Below are positions 41,302 to 50,161 of a DNA stretch of 64,000 nt, one piece after another. The position numbers and the translations under genes were made by a program. The notes beneath the pieces were generated by a model. That model was not told the origin of the DNA. It searched no databases and saw nothing but the letters and a program-made list of their open reading frames with translations. This DNA is from RI-106 sp964496875 (GTDB taxonomy: Bacteria; Cyanobacteriota; Vampirovibrionia; Obscuribacterales; Obscuribacteraceae): contig CAZCBH010000005.1 in assembly GCA_964496875.1 (NCBI GenBank), positions 76,549-140,548 of the forward strand, given 5' to 3'. The stretch's first letter is position 1, and every line of letters begins with the position of its first letter.

Positions 41302-41547
41302 ATGACCGATCTTAGCACTTGCCCCAAATGTGATAGTGAAGAGTTCGTAGCTACGGCTTTCGGATTGACCAGGGGAAGGCAGATTGGTATCACGACCGGT
41401 CTGGTGAAGAAGGTGACTCCTTCTGTCTATGTCTGCTGTGATTGCGGCTATCTGGAAATGTGGGTAGATTCGAAGGAAGACCTGCAAGAGATCCGCAACT
41501 ATTATCTGGATAAGCCGGCTGTTTCGAAAGAGACCGTCAAGATCTAG
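41302..41547 (+). CDS. Small zinc-ribbon protein
   Basis: This 81-residue protein has two Cys pairs, CPKC (about 7-10) and CCDCGY (about 50-55), that would bind one zinc ion, with beta strands between. GAGAGGG lies 8 nt before ATG 41302. The stop overlaps the stop of the convergent gene by 4 bp. Similar ribbons occur in nucleic-acid-binding and regulatory proteins; the specific role is unknown. Confidence 0.75.
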   Translation: MTDLSTCPKCDSEEFVATAFGLTRGRQIGITTGLVKKVTPSVYVCCDCGYLEMWVDSKEDLQEIRNYYLDKPAVSKETVKI

Positions 41548-42122
41548 CAGCTCGTTTTAAACACAGAATTCAAGCTGTCTTCCATGGCATCGAGCTGTTT
41601 GCCATCATAATTCCAGCGGGCCAGGAAATCTGTGAAAGGCATGGTTTTGCCGTCCGCTAACCTGGTCGATTCAATGGCAGCCAGTAATTCTGTCGATTTG
41701 CTTTTAAGACAGCTGGACAGCGCCGAGTTTGGATATTTACCAAGGCGCTCTATTACCATGCTGGTACGTTCCCGGACGTCCAGGGAGCCCTTCGCCAGGT
41801 CGTCCTTGCCGTCTTGTCGGTGCCGCAGGATCATTGCCGATGACATGGTTAGATTTTTAACCAGGATTTCTGCCAGAACCTCAGCAACGTTAGATTCTTT
41901 ATTCCGTAGGATCTCAAAAATTCTCTCGGAGGGCTTGTTGTCCAGGGACCAGTCGTCACTTAACCAGGCTACAAAAAAGGCCCGTACCGTTTCTGGGCGG
42001 AGGAGGAACTGATCCAGATTATGAGCTTCGGTCCCGTCAGAATCAGTATCGATTGAATAGAGGGCATCGAGAATCTCTGCTGCTCTAGCTACCTGGCTTC
42101 TGAACGATTCTGCGGTTTCCAT
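41544..42122 (-). CDS. Hypothetical helical protein
   Basis: From ATG 42122 (GGAG 7 nt upstream) the protein has 192 residues; the frame extends to 42185 but without a signal. It has no membrane segment or signal peptide and is mostly predicted helix. No motif is recognised. It is divergent from the LRR-kinase gene with 107 bp between, so the two could share a regulatory region. Confidence 0.6.
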   Translation of the reverse strand: METAESFRSQVARAAEILDALYSIDTDSDGTEAHNLDQFLLRPETVRAFFVAWLSDDWSLDNKPSERIFEILRNKESNVAEVLAEILVKNLTMSSAMILRHRQDGKDDLAKGSLDVRERTSMVIERLGKYPNSALSSCLKSKSTELLAAIESTRLADGKTMPFTDFLARWNYDGKQLDAMEDSLNSVFKTSC

Positions 42123-42229
42123 ACGGCTTCTCCGATTTGTTTGTTGATCCGCTGGCGGAGCGGATATTCCACAAATCCGCCACATTATAAATATACTCTC
42201 TAGCAGATTGGATCTCTCATATTCGGTTT

Positions 42230-44188
42230 ATGAATTCAGATAGAACTTCAAGGGCCACAAGACTATTAGATAAGCTTCCTGCTTTGATCGCCAATCGCTT
42301 CGAAGTGATCGACTGTATCGGCCGGGGTGGTGTGGGCGTGGTCTTGAAGTGTAAAGACGTTGTCCTCAACAACATTGTCGCTGTCAAGTTTTTGTTGAAA
42401 GAGATAAACGAGGAGGAAGCGGCTCGATTTCAGAGAGAAGCCGTAACCGCCGCCAGGCTGAACCATCGCAATATTGTTCGGGTTGTTGATTTTGGGCAGA
42501 ATCAAGATGGGCGGCTCTATCTAGTTATGGAGTACCTGGAGGGCAAGACTCTGCTGGATGAGATCGAGGCGGAAGGACCCTATTCGACATCTGCTGCCCT
42601 TCCCATTCTGCTTAAAATCTGTGACGGACTCGCCCATGCGCACAATCTCAATGTTCTTCACCGAGATGTAAAACCGTCAAACGTTATGCTGGCGGAAGAA
42701 CCGGGCGGCAAGATCGTTCCTAAACTTGTCGATTTCGGTCTGGCTCGAATCCAGAGTCAAATGGAAGAGCAGCAACTGACTACCGGGGGGAGGGTCTTCG
42801 GCTCTCCCTCCTATTTGAGCCCGGAATCCGCCACCGGCGGAAAGATAGACTACAGAACAGATATCTATAGTCTTGGCTGTCTGATTTTTGAAGTTCTTAC
42901 CGGAGCCCCGCCCTTTCTTGGTGAGACTGCTTTCGAGACACTGAATCAGAAGATCAGTCAGCGGGCGCCCACTTTGTTCGAGAAGACCGGCAAACGATTC
43001 TCTGAAGAGATTGAACAGATCGTGGCTCGCTGCCTGGACATGGACCCGGAGCAACGTTATGCGTCTGTGAGCGACCTGAAGCAGGACCTGGAGGAACTCT
43101 ATGAGCTGGAGCTAGATCTGGATCCTGGAGGCGGGGATTTTTTGCATGACGAAGACAGTGAAGAAGTAGACATCAGCGAAACTCTTGTTCTTCAAGCTTA
43201 TCCCGCTTCTGGCTCTGCCTCTGGTTCCAGGTCAAAGTCCATGCCGAGGCGGCTGAATTACAGGGCAGTGTCAGTGGTCCTCTTTCTCTTCCTCTTTGGA
43301 TTGACGACGCTGTTTCTTTCGGTTCAAGCGATTCTTTTCCCAGAGAACCGGCAGGTCAAAGAGAAAGTAACAGATCATGAGTTCTATAACCTGGGCACGC
43401 AATCCTATTTTTACCGGGAGGAGTTCAATGGCTATGAGTGGCTTCGGTATAAGGGCTATGACCTCAAAGAGGCGCTCAGGGAGCTTTCTACCATCAAGAG
43501 AGTCAATGCGGTCAGAATAAAAGACCAGGATTTGCGGGGTATTTCGATAGAGGTCCTGGGTTCGATGAAGTTGCATGCGCTCACCCTTGATGAATGCAAG
43601 ATTGATGATGGCACCCTGGAAGAGATTAGCAAGATGACCGATCTCAATTATCTCGATCTCAGTGAATCTAAGGGCTTTAGCGAGCGAGGGGCGTTAAAGC
43701 TTTCTCGACTGAAGTATTTGAAGCGCCTGGATTTGCATGGTTCTGATGTGTCCGATGCTATTTTCGAGGCGATCCAGAACCTGCACCTGCTCACCATAGT
43801 GGATCTTACCAATTGTCACTTTCAGGAAGGGCGCGGCATGGAGAATCTCGTCAATCTTCCCTTGTTGAATACCCTGGCTCTAGGCGGCGCTTCTGTCGAC
43901 TTGAGCAAGGAAGGGCGGTTGTCCTTCCTGCAGGACTGTACCAGATTGCGGCAGCTTTCTCTTTCATACATGCCCATCACCAATGAGGATCTCGTCTATA
44001 TAAAGGATCTGCCATTGCGCAAACTCTATCTGACTAAAGCGATGATCGATGACAGGGGGCTTGATAGCTTGAAGGAAATGAAGACCCTTCGAGAGCTCGG
44101 CCTGTTTGATTGTTTGAAAGTCACTATTGGTGGTATCAAAGCGCTAAAAAAGGTTATACCAGGGCTTGTAGTAACAACGAAGACGTGA
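42230..44188 (+). CDS. Receptor-like Ser/Thr protein kinase with extracytoplasmic leucine-rich repeats
   Basis: This 652-residue protein carries a Hanks-type kinase domain (about 20-290): GRGGVGVVLKCKD, Lys in AVKFLLKE, HRDVKPSNVM, DFGLARI and GSPSYLSPE (activation segment). The set of motifs is complete, so it should be active. A juxtamembrane linker leads to one TM (about 345-368). The C-terminal 230 residues are leucine-rich repeats (LHALTLDECKIDD, LNYLDLSES, LKRLDLHGSDVS, LRELGLFDC). This kinase-inside, LRR-outside topology suggests a receptor. It is followed by two small genes. Confidence 0.9.
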   Translation: MNSDRTSRATRLLDKLPALIANRFEVIDCIGRGGVGVVLKCKDVVLNNIVAVKFLLKEINEEEAARFQREAVTAARLNHRNIVRVVDFGQNQDGRLYLVMEYLEGKTLLDEIEAEGPYSTSAALPILLKICDGLAHAHNLNVLHRDVKPSNVMLAEEPGGKIVPKLVDFGLARIQSQMEEQQLTTGGRVFGSPSYLSPESATGGKIDYRTDIYSLGCLIFEVLTGAPPFLGETAFETLNQKISQRAPTLFEKTGKRFSEEIEQIVARCLDMDPEQRYASVSDLKQDLEELYELELDLDPGGGDFLHDEDSEEVDISETLVLQAYPASGSASGSRSKSMPRRLNYRAVSVVLFLFLFGLTTLFLSVQAILFPENRQVKEKVTDHEFYNLGTQSYFYREEFNGYEWLRYKGYDLKEALRELSTIKRVNAVRIKDQDLRGISIEVLGSMKLHALTLDECKIDDGTLEEISKMTDLNYLDLSESKGFSERGALKLSRLKYLKRLDLHGSDVSDAIFEAIQNLHLLTIVDLTNCHFQEGRGMENLVNLPLLNTLALGGASVDLSKEGRLSFLQDCTRLRQLSLSYMPITNEDLVYIKDLPLRKLYLTKAMIDDRGLDSLKEMKTLRELGLFDCLKVTIGGIKALKKVIPGLVVTTKT

Positions 44189-44292
44189 TGAAAATATATC
44201 GGACTCTGGCTGTAGACACGGGGCCTGTGGCGGATTAGAAATTTGACTAGTGGGTAATTTATTTAGTGGAGTCACCCACCCAGGAGAGTCTG

Positions 44293-44541
44293 ATGAGCTT
44301 AGACGCCAGGCAGGATATAGATCAAGTCAACCGTATGGTGGACAATTTGCTGGAGCTTGCAGATGAAGCTTTGGAGGACGGCAGTCCTATTGATCCGGAG
44401 CAGGTCAAAGAGATGGTTTTGCAGATCAAAGAACTGTTGATCGAGCTTTTCGATAATGACTTTGAAGGATGGGAAGCCGGTAGTGGCAGCTCTGATGAAG
44501 ATGATGACGGTTTCTTCGGCGAAGAGGAAATGGCTGATTGA
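44293..44541 (+). CDS. Small acidic protein
   Basis: This 82-residue protein starts at ATG 44293, with AGGAGA 5-6 nt upstream; an earlier start at 44266 lacks a signal. It has two amphipathic helices (about 8-50) and an Asp/Glu/Gly-rich tail. The pI must be very low. It might be a partner or substrate of the upstream kinase, since the spacing is 104 bp, but this is speculation. Confidence 0.65.
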   Translation: MSLDARQDIDQVNRMVDNLLELADEALEDGSPIDPEQVKEMVLQIKELLIELFDNDFEGWEAGSGSSDEDDDGFFGEEEMAD

Positions 44542-44555
44542 GCTTTTGGCAGGTA

Positions 44556-44759
44556 TCAGACCCACCAGAGTCCAAGAAATGCAAAGATTCCGGCGATTAA
44601 AATACCGGTCTTCCAGATATCTGTACCGACAAACCTGAGCGGATTGACTCGAATAAGGTCAGCTCCAGCCAATACTATGGCGCCGGAAACCCAGCTGGTG
44701 AATGTGACCAGAGCCACAAAGCCAAGAACCAGCCGAATTTTTTCGAACAGCGCTATCAA
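44556..44759 (-). CDS. Small two-helix membrane protein
   Basis: This 67-residue protein has hydrophobic segments at about 10-32 and 48-66, and a positively charged N-terminus. The start codon is uncertain. TTG 44759 is the first canonical start, but GAGGG lies farther upstream in a position suited to an in-frame ATT or ATC. An inverted repeat TAACTC…GAGTTA (44760-44778) covers this start region. No family recognised. Confidence 0.5.
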   Translation of the reverse strand: MIALFEKIRLVLGFVALVTFTSWVSGAIVLAGADLIRVNPLRFVGTDIWKTGILIAGIFAFLGLWWV

Positions 44760-45094
44760 TAACTCGATAATTGAGTTACCCTCGCAAACGCACCAGTTAT
44801 ATTCAAGTCTATAGCACGCTCTTGCGATCTAGCAAGTTGGATATGCTTCATTATTGCAGGAAACATTGGTGTGTCCAGGTCTTTTGTGTAACTGAATATG
44901 GTGGCTAAATTATAAGGTTGGCATTAAGGGAAGAGCCTGAAAGTCGCCAGGGCTGTATTATAGTAGTATCGAGTCTATTGATTGGTTCATATGCATAGCG
45001 AGCGCAAGAGTTAGCGCTCTTCACTTTTCCTTTGCACAGAGTCAAGTCTTTAGCAGGTTCGGTTGTCTTTCGTTCGGCGGGAGGTGAGAAATTC
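44760..45094. other. 335-bp stretch between two small divergent membrane-protein genes
   Basis: I see no gene here. It contains the inverted repeat TAACTC-GATAATT-GAGTTA (44760-44778), which could cover the ribosome site of the leftward gene, and a short CTTGC-GATCTA-GCAAG hairpin at 44821-44836. It should hold promoters for both neighbours. Confidence 0.5.
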
Positions 45095-45460
45095 ATGGCC
45101 TGTTATCTTTTGCTTGTCTTGTTCGCGTTAAGCGCCGTATTTGTTTATCTGGCAGTCTCCTCTTTCTTCTTGTTCGTTGTTCGTGGCCTTGTACCTTTGC
45201 TGGTATCGACTGCATCCGACCTGGTGAAGGGTTTCAGTTTCGTTCCTTCTCTAGCCGGAGCGCTACTGGGAAGATTCAGCAATGGTGCCCGCTATGCAAG
45301 CTCAGAGAGAATGTTTCGATTGAGTGCCTATCTCATACTGGGCTTTATGGCTGCCGGTTTCTTCTGGACGCAGTCGGTCGGTGCTAAGCATAAGAGTCCG
45401 ACTCCTGTCGACCAGGCACCATATACGCAACCGGTTACAGATCTAATTGAGATCCAATAA
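45095..45460 (+). CDS. Small membrane protein
   Basis: From ATG 45095 (GGGAGGTGA about 9 nt upstream) the protein has 121 residues with two long hydrophobic helices at about 4-30 and 78-97, separated by a linker with Gly/Ser and Arg, and a short Pro/Thr-rich end. No family recognised. A terminator follows. Confidence 0.7.
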   Translation: MACYLLLVLFALSAVFVYLAVSSFFLFVVRGLVPLLVSTASDLVKGFSFVPSLAGALLGRFSNGARYASSERMFRLSAYLILGFMAAGFFWTQSVGAKHKSPTPVDQAPYTQPVTDLIEIQ

Positions 45461-45472
45461 CTGTCAAATAGC

Positions 45473-45502
45473 AGGCCCGCTCTTATTTGAAGGAGTGGGC
45501 TT
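45473..45502. terminator. Bidirectional terminator
   Basis: The stem (45473-45482 with 45493-45502, with G·U pairs) and a 10-nt loop, followed by TTGTTATTT, lies between the convergent stops of the small membrane protein and the repeat protein. Confidence 0.7.
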
Positions 45503-45503
45503 G

Positions 45504-46709
45504 TTATTTGGCTTTGCTGAACTTCGAAACGTCTCGTCTCAAAGACGCGAAGCTCAAAATTGCCTGTTCCAGGCTTGCTCCGCCTATTCTGACAAGATCG
45601 ACCATGTTTCTTGCATGGGTGATGACCAGGTCATCGGCATTAAACATCTTGATCAACACTTCAGCCATCTGGGTGTCGGAATCGAAGCACTGCAGCATGG
45701 CGTTCTTGAAATCTTCCTTTGTGGTGCTCTTGCTCAGCGGGAAGCCGATTATTTTGCAAAAATCAACAGCGCGGGTGACCATGAGCTTTGTCAGTTCATT
45801 GACGTCTTCAGGGCTCAAATAGCCGCAGGCGAGAAGAAACTTGTGCAGGTTTATGCTCTCTTGCTCTTCTGTATTGACAGAGTCTCGATTGACAAGAAAG
45901 TGTACTGCTTCGTGGGCATTGATATAGCCGCTCTCAATCAGCTTGCTTAGACCAAGTACGGCAGATACCAGGGTCGCATCAATCCAGTCGAAGCTGCCCA
46001 GGACCTGTTCCAATGGCAGATTATTGGCGACGGCAAAATTAATTGCCGGCTCCAGGTCTCTGTCGCTACAGATTTTTCCTGCCACCAGCAGATCCCTGAG
46101 GTCGATATCAATTATCGGGCTGATGTTCTCGGATTCGAGATTGAGGAGCATGAACTTGAGCTTGTCCACGGCTTCGGGATAGCTTATCTCTTTCTGACGA
46201 ATGCTGCGTTGCAGGTTGAGAGCTTCATCTACCAGGGGCTCTTTCACATTCATGTGAATACAGAGCACACGGCCAAGAGGCAATCCGCAGAGTTCCTGGA
46301 GGGAGAGCGCACTGTTGAGCTGCTCCACGTCGGTAATTCCGGCAGCCAACAAGAGTTCCCCAAGTCGGACAGACTCGATTTCGTCCACCGAGCATCCCAG
46401 GGCTTCCAGGGCTTCTTTCACGTTGAGGCTGTTCCGTTTGGCTATGGAGAAGGCTTCTCTGATCTGGTCGAAATCGACCAGTCCACGGCGATAGAGCCCA
46501 TGGAATTCCAGGAGCTTACCCAGATCTTCGTTGGTTAGCAGTCCGCGCACCACAAGTGTGCGTCCCAGGGGAATACCTATCTCCTGGGAAGAGAAGAGAG
46601 CGTTAGCCAGGTCTTCGGTATCCAGGGCATCAAGCGCTGCCAGAAACTCTCCGAACCTTATGCTCTGTCTTTTTTTATCCGTAATAGATGGTGATTGTTC
46701 TTGGTCCAA
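45504..46709 (-). CDS. Helical repeat protein resembling tandem GspE-N/MshEN domains
   Basis: This 401-residue protein contains repeated ~60-residue units of the form LGELLLAAGITDVEQLNSA…GLPLGRVL, the pattern of the N-terminal domain of type II secretion and type IV pilus ATPases (GspE/PilB/MshE). At least four units can be picked out at about 13-75, 115-170, 205-260 and 270-330, with varying conservation. No ATPase follows. In MshE such units bind c-di-GMP through RLGxxL-type residues; whether they do here is unknown. TTG 46709 is the chosen start; an AGG-like element is distant. Confidence 0.65.
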   Translation of the reverse strand: MDQEQSPSITDKKRQSIRFGEFLAALDALDTEDLANALFSSQEIGIPLGRTLVVRGLLTNEDLGKLLEFHGLYRRGLVDFDQIREAFSIAKRNSLNVKEALEALGCSVDEIESVRLGELLLAAGITDVEQLNSALSLQELCGLPLGRVLCIHMNVKEPLVDEALNLQRSIRQKEISYPEAVDKLKFMLLNLESENISPIIDIDLRDLLVAGKICSDRDLEPAINFAVANNLPLEQVLGSFDWIDATLVSAVLGLSKLIESGYINAHEAVHFLVNRDSVNTEEQESINLHKFLLACGYLSPEDVNELTKLMVTRAVDFCKIIGFPLSKSTTKEDFKNAMLQCFDSDTQMAEVLIKMFNADDLVITHARNMVDLVRIGGASLEQAILSFASLRRDVSKFSKAK

Positions 46710-46888
46710 TTTCGGAATTCTGCCTCAGAGTGACCCTGCCATGGTCTATATCTGTTATACCGCCCGAGCCGGCTATATTCACTTAAACACCACCTCAAAT
46801 TTGAGGCGTGGGCGGAAGAGTCCGCCTGGTAGGGCTTAAATATGATCGAAGACCGGTTTCAACCTTTGTCGACCGTTTATTTTATGGG

Positions 46889-48121
46889 TCATCGAGGCTG
46901 GTCGAGATTTTCCAGCTCAAAGGCTTTATGAATTGCGCGTGCTGCGGCGACCGCATCTTCTCTACTGACGATACAACTGATTTTCACCTCGCTCGATGAG
47001 ATCAGTTTGATATTGATTCCGGCTTGCCCGAGGGCGTCGAAGAGTCTAGCCGGTATGTCTGGTTGTTCCATCAGGCCGGCTCCAATCAAGCTTACTTTGG
47101 CGCAATCCGAATCGGTCTGTACGTCCGAAGCGCCCAACTCGGTCTTGAGGTTGTTCATTACGCGTATCGTGTCCTCCAGCGCTTCGTCATGCACGGTGAA
47201 GGTTATACTGTTGTGACCGGAAGTAGGATGGAAGGATTGCATGATCATATCAAGGCCGATACTTTCGTCAGCCAGTGCCCGAGCAACTTTTCCTGCTATG
47301 CCCGGTTGGTCCGGGACATTCATTATCGCAATCGCCGCCTGGTTCTTGTCGACGGCTACAGCGCTGATCGAGCGAAAAATCTCCATGTCGCCTCCTGTTA
47401 TCAATGTGCCTTGATGATCCGGTTTGAAAGTATTTCTGATTCGCAAATTAACGGAATATACCCTGGCGAGCTCCACTGCCCGAGAGTGGATCACTTTGGC
47501 TCCCAGTCTTGCCATCTCTAGAACTTCGTTATAAGAGACTTTGTCCAGTAGTGCCGCATCCGGTACTATTCTGGGGTCTGCGGTATAGATGCCGTCCACA
47601 TCGGTATAGATATCACATTCGATCGCCTTTATCTGGGCAGCCAGTGCGACCGCCGTGGTATCAGAGCCGCCTCGGCCCAGAGTTGTTACGTCCCCTGCCG
47701 CATTCACTCCCTGGAAGCCGGCTACAATCAAAGCATCGTTGTCAGCCAGGTGTTTCCTCAAAACATCTTCTTTGATCTCGACTATTCGGGCATTGGTATG
47801 CTTGCTCTCGGTAAAGATGCCCACCTGTTGTCCTGTAAGTGATTTGGCTTCTACGCCGAGGTCGCTCAAGGTCATGGCGGTGAGTGCAATGCTGACTTGC
47901 TCTCCTGTGGACAATAATAAATCGAGCTCTCGTTTTCTGGGAGTTTTAGAACATTGTCGAGCCAGCCTGGCGAGATAGTCGGTGGTGCCACCCATGGCAG
48001 AGACCACGACAATCACTTTGCCGTGGGAGCAAGCGTCCGCGACAACTCCTGCAACATGACGAATACGTCCGACATTCCCTACGGAAGTGCCACCGAATTT
48101 GAGGACTTTGATCTCAGTCAA
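46889..48121 (-). CDS. lysC: Aspartate kinase (aspartokinase)
   Basis: This 410-residue enzyme phosphorylates L-aspartate, opening the lysine/threonine/methionine branch. The N-terminal kinase domain shows KFGGTSVGNVGRI, FQGVNAAGDVTTLGRGGSDTTA and YTDVDGIYTADPRIV. Two C-terminal ACT domains (about 265-405) indicate feedback control by lysine and/or threonine. The start is TTG 48121, inside the 3' end of thrB (8-bp overlap). It is the last gene of the hom-thrC-thrB-lysC run. Confidence 0.95.
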   Translation of the reverse strand: MTEIKVLKFGGTSVGNVGRIRHVAGVVADACSHGKVIVVVSAMGGTTDYLARLARQCSKTPRKRELDLLLSTGEQVSIALTAMTLSDLGVEAKSLTGQQVGIFTESKHTNARIVEIKEDVLRKHLADNDALIVAGFQGVNAAGDVTTLGRGGSDTTAVALAAQIKAIECDIYTDVDGIYTADPRIVPDAALLDKVSYNEVLEMARLGAKVIHSRAVELARVYSVNLRIRNTFKPDHQGTLITGGDMEIFRSISAVAVDKNQAAIAIMNVPDQPGIAGKVARALADESIGLDMIMQSFHPTSGHNSITFTVHDEALEDTIRVMNNLKTELGASDVQTDSDCAKVSLIGAGLMEQPDIPARLFDALGQAGINIKLISSSEVKISCIVSREDAVAAARAIHKAFELENLDQPR

Positions 48122-49082
48122 TTTCGATCACCAAACCGTCATGGTCCGCTTCCGGAGTGAGGATTACCGACTTGTCGCCGGTGGAGGCTTGCCACTTATT
48201 TATAGAGGAGAGCACTTCTTCTACGTGGTATTTTTCAGTGATGATAAGAATTGAAGAACCTGCTCCGCTCAGTACCACACCCAGAGCAGGACCGTTGCGC
48301 AGAGCCATTTTTAGCTGGGGCAGCTCCGGTACCAGCGCTTCTCTGAAAGGTTCGTGGATGGTGTCGAAAATGCTGGTTCTGAGAAGATAACTATCTTCAC
48401 TCATCACCGCAGACAGTACCATAGCTGTATTCTGAATATTGACCACCGCCTGGCTTACTCCGATAGAGCGAGGTAAGACCTTGCGAGCGACCGGAGTGCT
48501 CACTTCATAGGGCGGGACCACCACAATCAGGGACCATGCATCCGGCCATGGTGTAGACAAATACTCGAAAGAGCCCATTCTAGACCGCGATACAGTCACC
48601 ATGCCTCCGGTGGCGCTGGCGGCAGAATTCTCTGCGTGGCCTTCCAGCTGAGATATGGCCTGAATGCAAAGATCGAGATCCGGGTCTTCCTCCACCAGCC
48701 ATTGCGCTCCCCAGAGGGCGGCAATCCCGGCGGCAGAGCTGGAGCCCAGTCCGCGGGCTAGAGGGATGTCGTTCTCGATGTGGAGCTTCAGGTGCTTTGC
48801 GACCTCCAGCCTTTGACGGGCTTCGAGTAAGTCGAGCACCAGCTTTACCACAAGATTGCTCGAATCCGTTGAAAGTCCCTGGCTGTGGCTTCCGCCCAGG
48901 GTCACCAACGGACCGTCGTTGAAATCCGGGTCTACTTCCAGAGTCAGACGACAGAATATTTTGAGCGCTAAGGCGAGGGTGTCGAATCCAGGTCCTAAGT
49001 TGCCGCTGCTGCCAGGCACGCGAATCTTGAGGCGCTTCTTCACGGGAGTCATTGGAGGCACGGGAGTACTGGTCATGGTCAT
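48114..49082 (-). CDS. thrB: Homoserine kinase
   Basis: This GHMP-family kinase (322 residues from ATG 49082) makes O-phospho-L-homoserine. Seen are RVPGSSGNLGPGFDTLALAL, the ATP loop PLARGLGSSSAAGIAALWGA, and the C-terminal VVLSGAGSSILII. The frame is open to 49160, but ATG 49082 overlaps the thrC stop as ATGA and matches normal length. The gene's stop overlaps the lysC start. Confidence 0.95.
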   Translation of the reverse strand: MTMTSTPVPPMTPVKKRLKIRVPGSSGNLGPGFDTLALALKIFCRLTLEVDPDFNDGPLVTLGGSHSQGLSTDSSNLVVKLVLDLLEARQRLEVAKHLKLHIENDIPLARGLGSSSAAGIAALWGAQWLVEEDPDLDLCIQAISQLEGHAENSAASATGGMVTVSRSRMGSFEYLSTPWPDAWSLIVVVPPYEVSTPVARKVLPRSIGVSQAVVNIQNTAMVLSAVMSEDSYLLRTSIFDTIHEPFREALVPELPQLKMALRNGPALGVVLSGAGSSILIITEKYHVEEVLSSINKWQASTGDKSVILTPEADHDGLVIEID

Positions 49083-50161
49083 ATTCCCATCGCCTTGATC
49101 ACGGATTTCAAATTCGCTTCTACCGGCTCGAGATCCTGCTTGCAGGCTTCCAGGGCGCATTTTGGGTCTTTAAGACCGTTTCCGGTCAATATGCAGGCGA
49201 CGGTTTTGTCTTCGGCAATGCGACCTGCTTCGATGCTCTTCTTCAAACCGGCGATGGATGCAGCACTGGCTGGCTCGCAAAACACTCCTTCAAGAGCTGC
49301 CACCATTTTGTAAGCTTCCAGTATCTCTTCGTCGGTGACCGAATCGATCATGCCACCGGATTCATCTATGGCTGAATTGGCGAATTCCCAACTGGCGGGA
49401 TTGCCTATGCGAATTGCCGTGGCTATGGTTTCCGGATTTTCCACCGGTCTGCCAAGCACGATGGGCGCTGCACCGGCGGCTTGAAATCCGCACATCTTTG
49501 GGACCCTGGTACTTTTGCCTTCTTCGTACCACAGTTTGAAGCCTCTGAAATAGGCTGTGATGTTGCCGGCATTGCCTACTGGAATCGCCAGATAATCGGG
49601 GGCATCGCCCAGGCTTTCTATTATCTCGAAAGCTCCGGTTTTTTGACCCTCTAGCCGGTAAGGATTGATAGAATTCACTATAGTGACCGGATAACTCTCA
49701 CCAATCTCTTTCACCAGTTCAAGCGCTCTGTCGAAATTTCCGTTTATCTGAATTACTCTAGATCCATATAAAATGGCCTGGGCCAGTTTACCCATGGCTA
49801 CATTGCCCGCAGGTAGAAGGACAAAACATTTCAGACCGGCCTGAGCGGAAAATGCGGCGGCGGATGCACTGGTATTACCGGTAGAGGCACAGATCACTGC
49901 TTTTGAACCTTCCTCTACCGCTCTGGTGATAGCCATGCACATGCCGCGGTCTTTGAAACTGCCAGTCGGGTTGAGTCCCTCCAGTTTCAAGTGGATTTTG
50001 AGATCTTCTCTGCCCAGCTCTCTGGCCAGATTCCGGGCACGGACAAGAGGGGTAAAGCCTTCGCCAAGAGTAATGATTCTCGTCTTTTCAGTAAGGGGCA
50101 GGAACTTGCGATAGCGTTCCAGAATGCTGGTCTCTGATTGCAATTGCCGTACTCCTGTCAT
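49079..50161 (-). CDS. thrC: Threonine synthase
   Basis: This PLP enzyme of 360 residues converts O-phosphohomoserine to threonine. The PLP Lys lies in NPTGSFKDRGM; the phosphate loop is VGNAGNITAYFRGFK. Its order and length match the bacterial class that lacks the N-terminal extension. ATG 50161 overlaps the hom stop (ATGA). Confidence 0.95.
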   Translation of the reverse strand: MTGVRQLQSETSILERYRKFLPLTEKTRIITLGEGFTPLVRARNLARELGREDLKIHLKLEGLNPTGSFKDRGMCMAITRAVEEGSKAVICASTGNTSASAAAFSAQAGLKCFVLLPAGNVAMGKLAQAILYGSRVIQINGNFDRALELVKEIGESYPVTIVNSINPYRLEGQKTGAFEIIESLGDAPDYLAIPVGNAGNITAYFRGFKLWYEEGKSTRVPKMCGFQAAGAAPIVLGRPVENPETIATAIRIGNPASWEFANSAIDESGGMIDSVTDEEILEAYKMVAALEGVFCEPASAASIAGLKKSIEAGRIAEDKTVACILTGNGLKDPKCALEACKQDLEPVEANLKSVIKAMGI

